Shown piece by piece: positions 59,901 through 64,000 of a stretch of DNA of 64,000 bases (position 1 is its first letter; each line of letters begins with the position of its first letter). The stretch is from an uncultured Senegalimassilia sp. Lineage in GTDB: Bacteria > Actinomycetota > Coriobacteriia > Coriobacteriales > Eggerthellaceae. Below the pieces are notes generated by a model. That model saw nothing but the letters and a program-made list of their open reading frames with translations, was not told the DNA's origin and ran no database searches. The position numbers and the translations under genes are program-made. Location: the NCBI RefSeq assembly GCF_934636665.1, contig NZ_CAKUAT010000001.1, positions 1-64,000 of the forward strand, read 5' to 3'.

Positions 59901-60040
59901 CCGTGCCCATCATCGCCATGACGGCCAACGCCTTCGACGAGGACCGCAAGAAGTCGAAGGCCGCCGGGATGAACGCGCACCTGGCGAAACCGCTTGATAT
60001 GCAGGCGCTGCTGTCCGCAGCCGGGCGTTTCTGCAGATAA
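56903..60040 (+). CDS. Hybrid sensor histidine kinase with GGDEF domain and receiver
   Basis: 1045 residues. Membrane segments at about 13-35 and 166-185 enclose a PilJ-like helical sensor. A GGDEF domain follows with intact GGDEF at 275-279, then a PAS-like region with several Cys. HisKA has H677 (MSHDFRTPINGI); HATPase has LFSNAIKYN, DTGIGM and GTGLGMSI. A C-terminal receiver has D975 (LMDLMMPVMDG). A diguanylate cyclase fold inside one hybrid kinase chain is unusual. ATG follows AAAGG. It stands alone, without a response-regulator neighbour. Confidence 0.88.
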   Translation: MNKRTTSKVSRISRVLMTALTIVLIFLFLDIMSLVADIQGTARVVNYAGLVRGTTQRIVKMEDAGLAQDKMIESVESYIDGLRYGSDDLDLVRLDDEAYQAKMTELADRFADLRTEIERVRETGYQDTDIIAKSEAFFELCDQTTGLAEEYSQEKASSLDYLENIVIADIVGLLTLFAIELVRALRTAALNRQLQRKVYLDEATGLPNKNKCEEILSQVEPIHPESPLAVFVFDLNNLRTINNNLGHEKGDEYIRSFALQLAKVQSPLCFAGRYGGDEFLAVLRDADAAQAAALLDRIRRDADEYSQAHPDMPVSYAAGYALSSEFESPTMRELFRQADKNMYIDKNNARLAETAARQRQNERILKQVSGLGFHFSNCIYCDAKLDQYRILRASSNMFLADSGNYSGAVEQFACSLACEDQRLEMRRTLQLETLRERLTPQSEPIELVLQSPKWRGRITALYLDGAEKGALHHFVVALEPFSDGTASEKQQLSRYYDQLKQSILENSGGYVDALLDSAQAAYSVDLTNDRLEQVFFEPNGGFTEQNLQLPCSYTAFCRKHAGSITEGTLESYQLADCSEKLLARFKGGANEVTIEFSEIKPDGKMKWLQKVVLMSQDSQYRADTQDEVPIVRGIVLLKDTSAFHEQEQAEKHRLEQALQTADSESKAKTEFMNRMSHDFRTPINGILGMLNIIEASEQDPAKTRQCLDKIQLSANHLLDLVNDVLDMNKLNSGQAVLEQDEFDLLELADDVESLVAAQMLESGISHERYRKDVQHTQLIGSDLRLRQIMLNLFSNAIKYNKPGGRVDTYITELSCDGDTALFEFKIADTGIGMSEEFVSEHLFKPFTQEQNGARTRYQGTGLGMSIVKTLIDAMDGAISVQSTPDVGTEITFTLPFKINDNVAAHPERAQAALQSEGSLSGKRVLLVEDNDLNMEIAEFYLDHAGAAVVKAWNGKEAIQMFANSKPGTISLILMDLMMPVMDGYEATRAIRALDRPDASTVPIIAMTANAFDEDRKKSKAAGMNAHLAKPLDMQALLSAAGRFCR

Positions 60041-60058
60041 GCCGCAAAACGGCGCTGC

Positions 60059-60790
60059 CTACCCCGCAAGCACGCTCTGCCAGTCGATAGGCCGCTCGCC
60101 CGCTTCCCGCAAGATGCGATTGACCTGGGAATACGGGCGCGACCCCATGAACGCGGGCAGCGTTGCCGTGGCACGGTTGGCCGAAAGCGGCGAAGGGTGT
60201 GTGCTCCTGAGCACATGCTTGTTGGCAAGCGATGCGGCCGCAGGGCCCGCCTCCACGGCGTTCCATGCCCCGTCCACCAAATCGATGGCGTGCTTGCCCC
60301 AGGTCAGGAACACCACGGGCTGCGGCACCTCCAGACAGCGGCGCACCACGTGGTCGGTGAGCACCCGCCAGCCCAGCTTGGCGTGCGACGCTGCGGCGTG
60401 TTCACGCACCGTGAGCGTGGTGTTGAGCAGCAGCACGCCCTGCGCAGCCCACGACGTCAAATCCCCGCTCTCGGGCATGGGACACCCCAGGTCGGCGGCC
60501 ATTTCCTTATACATGTTGCGAAGGCTGGGGGGCAGCTTGCAGCCGACGGGCACGGAAAACGACAGCCCCATGGCCTGTCCCGGCCCGTGATACGGGTCCT
60601 GGCCCAAGATGACCACCCGCACATCCTCAGGCGCGGTGAACGCAAGCGCATTGAGGATATCATCTTGCGGAGGGTAAATGGTCTGCGCATCTCGCATGGC
60701 CTCCACCTGCGACAACAGTTCCAGCGTGGTTTCGCGCACCTGCACAGGCGCGGCATCAAGCCACGCGTTCACGTTCTCGTTCGAGCCCAT
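60059..60790 (-). CDS. ung: Uracil-DNA glycosylase
   Basis: A 243-residue family-1 UDG. The water-activating loop is ILGQDPYHGPGQAMGLSFSV, with the Asp and Tyr; GVLLLNTTLTV and the DNA-intercalating HPSPLSA are present. It removes uracil from DNA. Start ATG 60790, GGAGG upstream. Convergent with the hybrid kinase gene. Confidence 0.94.
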   Translation of the reverse strand: MGSNENVNAWLDAAPVQVRETTLELLSQVEAMRDAQTIYPPQDDILNALAFTAPEDVRVVILGQDPYHGPGQAMGLSFSVPVGCKLPPSLRNMYKEMAADLGCPMPESGDLTSWAAQGVLLLNTTLTVREHAAASHAKLGWRVLTDHVVRRCLEVPQPVVFLTWGKHAIDLVDGAWNAVEAGPAAASLANKHVLRSTHPSPLSANRATATLPAFMGSRPYSQVNRILREAGERPIDWQSVLAG

Positions 60791-61014
60791 GGGGCCTCCT
60801 TCTTATATACAGGGAAACGCCGGCAAGCGGGGCTTCCCGATTGCGTATCGGCGGTGCGGGCAGAGAGCGGACCCCAATCAACGTAGCGAATCTTAACCGC
60901 CGAACACCGCGGACCCTGCAAGCTAAACGCTTTCGCACCAGCGATTCCAAAGTTTATCCGTACCCAGCAACGATAGCCGATGTTACCCGGCGCATCTCGC
61001 CCACCTCGCTTCGC

Positions 61015-61038
61015 CATTCGATTATCATCTATCGAATG
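61015..61038. promoter_or_regulatory. 8-8-8 dyad upstream of the MFS gene
   Basis: CATTCGAT (61015-61022) and ATCGAATG (61031-61038) are exact inverted arms around TATCATCT, 63 bases before the MFS start. It looks like a TetR- or MarR-type operator. The rest of 60791-61100 holds no gene. Confidence 0.5.
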
Positions 61039-61100
61039 CTTTACCAACGGCCGTCCGGTGCCGCCCGCGCCCGACGGCCGAACTACGTCAAGGAGATTGA

Positions 61101-62489
61101 ATGGGTTTGGGAATCGCGAAACACGAGCTGAAGATGCTGACGTTGCTGCTATCGGGCGCCTTCCTGACCGTGCTCAACGCCACGCTGCTCACGCCGGCGC
61201 TGCCCGCCATCATGGACGATCTTGCCATCGGCCCCACCACCGCCCAGTGGCTGACCTCCGGCTACACGCTCACCGAAGCCGTGGTCATCCCGCTTGCGGC
61301 CTACCTGATGGGCCGTTTCACCACGCGTCGCCTGTTCATCGGGGGCATGGCGTTGTTCGGCGGCGGAAGCCTGCTAGCAGCGTTGGCACCCGCCTTCCCC
61401 GCGCTGCTTGCCGGCCGCATCATGCAGGCCTGCGCCACCGGCTTCATCATGCCCATGGTGTTCAGCGTCGTGCTGCTGGTCATCCCGCGCGAGAGCCGCG
61501 GGTCCGCCATCGGCGTGGTCAGCCTCATCGTGGGGTTCGCGCCCACCATCGGCCCGTCGCTTTCCGGCGTGCTCGTCGACACGGTGGGCTGGCGCGCCAT
61601 CTTCGCCATCGTCACCGCCCTTTCTGCCGCCATCGTCGCGTTCGCCGTGAAGGGCCTGCAACCTTACGGGAGCCTAAGCCGTTCGAAGTTCGATGCGCCC
61701 TCCGTGGTGTTTTCGACGTTGGGCCTGGTCGGCCTGCTGTACGGCCTCTCCTCCTTCAGCTCCTCGAGCAACCTTGCGGCCATGGCGGCGCTGACCGCGG
61801 CAGGCCTGGTGCTCGTGGGGGCCTACGCCTGGCGCCAGCTGCACCTTGGCGAACCCATGCTGCGCCTAGACATCCTGAAAGTGCCGCAATACCGCATCAC
61901 GATCATCATCGTCGCGCTTATTCAAACCGGCCTGATCGGCCTTCAAACCATCATGCCCCTCTACATCCAAGGCACGCTCGGCCTCAGCGCCGCCGCCAGC
62001 GGCATGGCCCTTTTGCCCGGAGCAGTCATCGGTGCATTCGCCGCGCTGCTTGCGGGCCGCATGTTCGACAAGCTCGGGGTGCGCCGCCCCACGCTCATAG
62101 GCACCGCCGTCTTCGCCGCAGGAGCAGCCTGCTTCCCGTTCCTGTGCGGCGATTCGCCCATCGCGCTGGTGACGGCGGTGTACACCGTTTTGGCGGTGGG
62201 CATCCAATTCGCCTCGGCGCCCGTGAACACCTGGGCCATCAACGCGCTTCCCAACGACGCCGTCCAACATGCGCAATGCACCGGCAACACCATCAACCAG
62301 ATCGCCGGCTCGTTCGGCACGGCACTGCTGGTGTCCGTCGCTGCGGCGGCCTCGAACGCCTCGCAAGGCATCACCGGCGCGCAGACCGCATTCGCCGGCT
62401 ACCATGCGGCGTTTTGCGTCACCGCAGCGCTTATGGCCTGCGCGATCGTCTTGACCGTGCTTCTGGTGCGCGACCGGAAGCGCCTCTGA
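61101..62489 (+). CDS. MFS transporter, DHA2 (EmrB/QacA) type
   Basis: A 462-residue transporter with about 14 helices. DHA2 landmarks are LTVLNATLLTPALPAIMDDL, QWLTSGYTLTEAVVIPLAAY and the motif-C-like GFAPTIGPSLSGVLVD. It probably exports drugs or toxic metabolites. AAGGAG precedes the ATG. No adaptor (EmrA) or regulator gene adjoins it. Confidence 0.88.
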   Translation: MGLGIAKHELKMLTLLLSGAFLTVLNATLLTPALPAIMDDLAIGPTTAQWLTSGYTLTEAVVIPLAAYLMGRFTTRRLFIGGMALFGGGSLLAALAPAFPALLAGRIMQACATGFIMPMVFSVVLLVIPRESRGSAIGVVSLIVGFAPTIGPSLSGVLVDTVGWRAIFAIVTALSAAIVAFAVKGLQPYGSLSRSKFDAPSVVFSTLGLVGLLYGLSSFSSSSNLAAMAALTAAGLVLVGAYAWRQLHLGEPMLRLDILKVPQYRITIIIVALIQTGLIGLQTIMPLYIQGTLGLSAAASGMALLPGAVIGAFAALLAGRMFDKLGVRRPTLIGTAVFAAGAACFPFLCGDSPIALVTAVYTVLAVGIQFASAPVNTWAINALPNDAVQHAQCTGNTINQIAGSFGTALLVSVAAAASNASQGITGAQTAFAGYHAAFCVTAALMACAIVLTVLLVRDRKRL

Positions 62490-62492
62490 GCG

Positions 62493-62915
62493 CTACTTCC
62501 CGCGGCGGTACTCCTTCACGCGTTTGCAGAACACGGCCAGCTCTCCGGGCGTCATCTCGTCGAGCCGCTCCAGGTTCTCGGCGAAATGCGCCAACGTGCC
62601 CTCCTGGCGCTGCCGCAGCATGGCGTTGCAATAGCTGACCACCACGCCGGTGATCAGGGCGATGTAGAAGATGCTCACCACGCTGAGCAGCACGGTGGCG
62701 ATGCGCGCCACCGGCCCCGCCGCCGTCACGTCGCCGAAGCCGATGGTGGAAACGGCCTGGAAGCTGAACCACATACCGTCGCCGAACGTGTTCGCCACCG
62801 GGTCGGCAAGCCACACCGCCAGCGAGCACAGCAGGAACACGACGACGAACAAGCAGGTGATGGGGCCGAATCCCGCCTGACGCTCGATCTCCACGAGCAT
62901 GCGCAGCCTACGCAT
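62493..62915 (-). CDS. Two-helix potassium channel
   Basis: A 140-residue Ion_trans_2 protein: helix ITCLFVVVFLLCSLAVWLAD, pore loop with filter STIGFGD, helix IATVLLSVVSIFYIALITGV, then a helical cytoplasmic tail (about 45 residues, ending KEYRRGK). The filter is T-I-G-F-G, as in several bacterial K+ channels. ATG 62915 overlaps the ClC stop, so the two channel genes are translated together. Confidence 0.83.
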   Translation of the reverse strand: MRRLRMLVEIERQAGFGPITCLFVVVFLLCSLAVWLADPVANTFGDGMWFSFQAVSTIGFGDVTAAGPVARIATVLLSVVSIFYIALITGVVVSYCNAMLRQRQEGTLAHFAENLERLDEMTPGELAVFCKRVKEYRRGK

Positions 62916-64000
62916 GGCGCTCCCCTTCCCCGTCCGAAGAATCCGAGCCGAACGCGTCTTCGGCGCCGTCGGGCGCATCTTCCGCCTTTTGCGGGCTCAA
63001 CGCCCGCGGCAGCGGGATGGCCGCGCCGATGGCAGCCGCGGCCAGCATCACGATCACGCCCTTGAGCGGGAAGCACATGACCAGCAGAAGCGCCGCCATA
63101 AGCGGCTGGCGCATGACCGCGCCCATAAGCGCCGAGGTGCACGCGGCAACGCAGAACACCGCATCGGCACCGCTGATCTGGGCAAAGCCGTAGCCAAGCG
63201 CGATGCCCGAGAAGATGACCGGGAAGAAATGGCCGCCGCGCCAGCCAAGCTTGATGCACGCGGGGGCGAGCGCCGCCTTCACGAAGCCCGTCGCCACCAA
63301 CGCGCCCGCCGGGATGGCGGTCCAGCGCGCCATGAGCAGGGTGGACTGCGTTTCGCCGGCGAACATGGTATAGGGAAGCGCCATGCCGCAAAGCGCCAGG
63401 GCCAAGCCGGCCAGCATCGCCTTGGCGACGGGCCTATCGCCCATGCGGCGCGCCAACGCGCCGGTAGCGGCGCCCGAGGCATGGTAGGCCCAGCCGCACG
63501 CCGTGCCCGCAAGCGCCAACGGCACCAGCCATGCAAGCTCGCGCGGCCCCACGCTGGCCGCCGTGAAACGCGGCAGACCGCCCCCGCCGCCGATCAGCTC
63601 GGCAAGCCCGAAGAACGCGCCGAGGGCGCCCACCACGGCGCACAGGTACACCGCCGCCTTGCCGGCGCGCGGCAGCTTGATATCCACCTCGCCCTCCGGC
63701 ACGCGCCCGTCGGCAGTGCCCGCAAGGGGCGCGGCGAAGCCGTAGAGCGGGGCGGTGAACAGGGCCGTCAGCGCCGCCTGCGTGCCGGCAACGGTCATGG
63801 CGCGGAAGTCGGCGCCGAAACGGCGCATGCGGTCGCCCACCCACGTGCACAAACCGGCGATCACGCCCGTCAGGCCCGCCTCGGGACCCACGCTGCCGCC
63901 GAACAGCAGCGGCAGCAGCGCCGAGAGCGAACGCTTGCCAAGGTGGTCGTAAGGGTAGCGCCCTTCGCCCTTCACCTTGCCCATGACCACGTTCAGGTCC
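62908..64000 (-). CDS. ClC-type chloride channel/transporter, N-terminus beyond right edge
   Basis: The visible 364 residues include GGSVGPEAGLTGVIAGLCTW (the G-x-x-G-P-E motif), LTALFTAPLYGFAAPL, then LGWRGGHFFPVIFSGIALGY and ALMGAVMRQPLMAALLL. These are ClC signatures. The frame continues past an internal ATG at 63990 to the window edge (DLNV-VMGKVKGEGRY), so the gene starts outside. Fluoride/chloride preference cannot be told. The acidic tail ends overlapping the K+ channel gene. Confidence 0.87.
   Translation of the reverse strand, partial: DLNVVMGKVKGEGRYPYDHLGKRSLSALLPLLFGGSVGPEAGLTGVIAGLCTWVGDRMRRFGADFRAMTVAGTQAALTALFTAPLYGFAAPLAGTADGRVPEGEVDIKLPRAGKAAVYLCAVVGALGAFFGLAELIGGGGGLPRFTAASVGPRELAWLVPLALAGTACGWAYHASGAATGALARRMGDRPVAKAMLAGLALALCGMALPYTMFAGETQSTLLMARWTAIPAGALVATGFVKAALAPACIKLGWRGGHFFPVIFSGIALGYGFAQISGADAVFCVAACTSALMGAVMRQPLMAALLLVMCFPLKGVIVMLAAAAIGAAIPLPRALSPQKAEDAPDGAEDAFGSDSSDGEGERHA

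Overview
The window is high-GC DNA with dense, tightly overlapping operons. Its gene set (hydroxylamine reductase, a selenium-type molybdenum hydroxylase operon with YqeB/YqeC, class-M-like sirtuins, DUF5692, DUF6773, ECF transporters with AraC regulators) suggests an anaerobic gut actinobacterium of the Coriobacteriia, probably Eggerthellaceae. That assignment is inferred from gene content; no rRNA or tRNA gene was seen.

Region 1 (1-13.8 kb) is accessory DNA. Three copies of a core GAGTGGGAGTA(G/A) lie in non-coding DNA at 533, 6612 and 13771. The same string is the last codons plus stop (E-W-E-stop) of the intact guaA at 35.2-36.2 kb, so they look like guaA 3'-end attachment sites left by tandem integrations. 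Between the first two sits a 6 kb integrative element: DUF3800 gene, a damaged RepA/HTH replication module, MobC-like protein, tyrosine integrase and excisionase, three evenly spaced operators, a Cro/CI-type repressor, and an AT-rich cargo gene with a HEPN-type RNxxxH motif. Between the second and third sits an ECF vitamin/metabolite-type transporter operon with an AraC regulator, and an IS21-family element that has split another AraC gene.

Region 2 (13.9-20.5 kb) holds a convergently decaying row of three sirtuin-like genes with a divergent TetR gene, remnants of a carboxymuconolactone decarboxylase/cupin pair, and a zinc uptake operon (Fur/Zur regulator, small Cys-rich membrane protein, ZnuA, ZnuC, ZnuB) behind a Zur-like box.

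Region 3 (20.5-30 kb) is a patchwork of intact genes (GNAT, Fic, LysR/EamA, VOC protein, Hcp with a Crp/Fnr regulator) and 3'-end fragments of those same genes. Crp, VOC and modD each occur once intact and once as a fragment, in the same order, as expected for a tandem duplication followed by reciprocal loss.

Region 4 (30-51 kb) is dominated by molybdenum metabolism: modD and modABC, then, 11 kb further on, a xanthine-dehydrogenase-type operon (FAD, 2Fe-2S and Mo subunits, YqeC, YqeB, XdhC) divergent from a MocA-like cytidylyltransferase and followed by an NCS2 purine permease. Between them lie a ferredoxin-like aldo/keto reductase, a stand-alone GMP synthase ATP-pyrophosphatase subunit, a GyrI-like protein, an Abi/HEPN protein, an XRE/DUF6773 pair, DegV, a three-domain RidA protein, DUF5692 and a TetR regulator.

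Region 5 (53-64 kb) carries diaminopimelate dehydrogenase, a LysR gene beside a MetE-like methyltransferase, a 1045-residue GGDEF/hybrid histidine kinase, uracil-DNA glycosylase, an MFS exporter, and a K+ channel and ClC channel pair running off the right edge.
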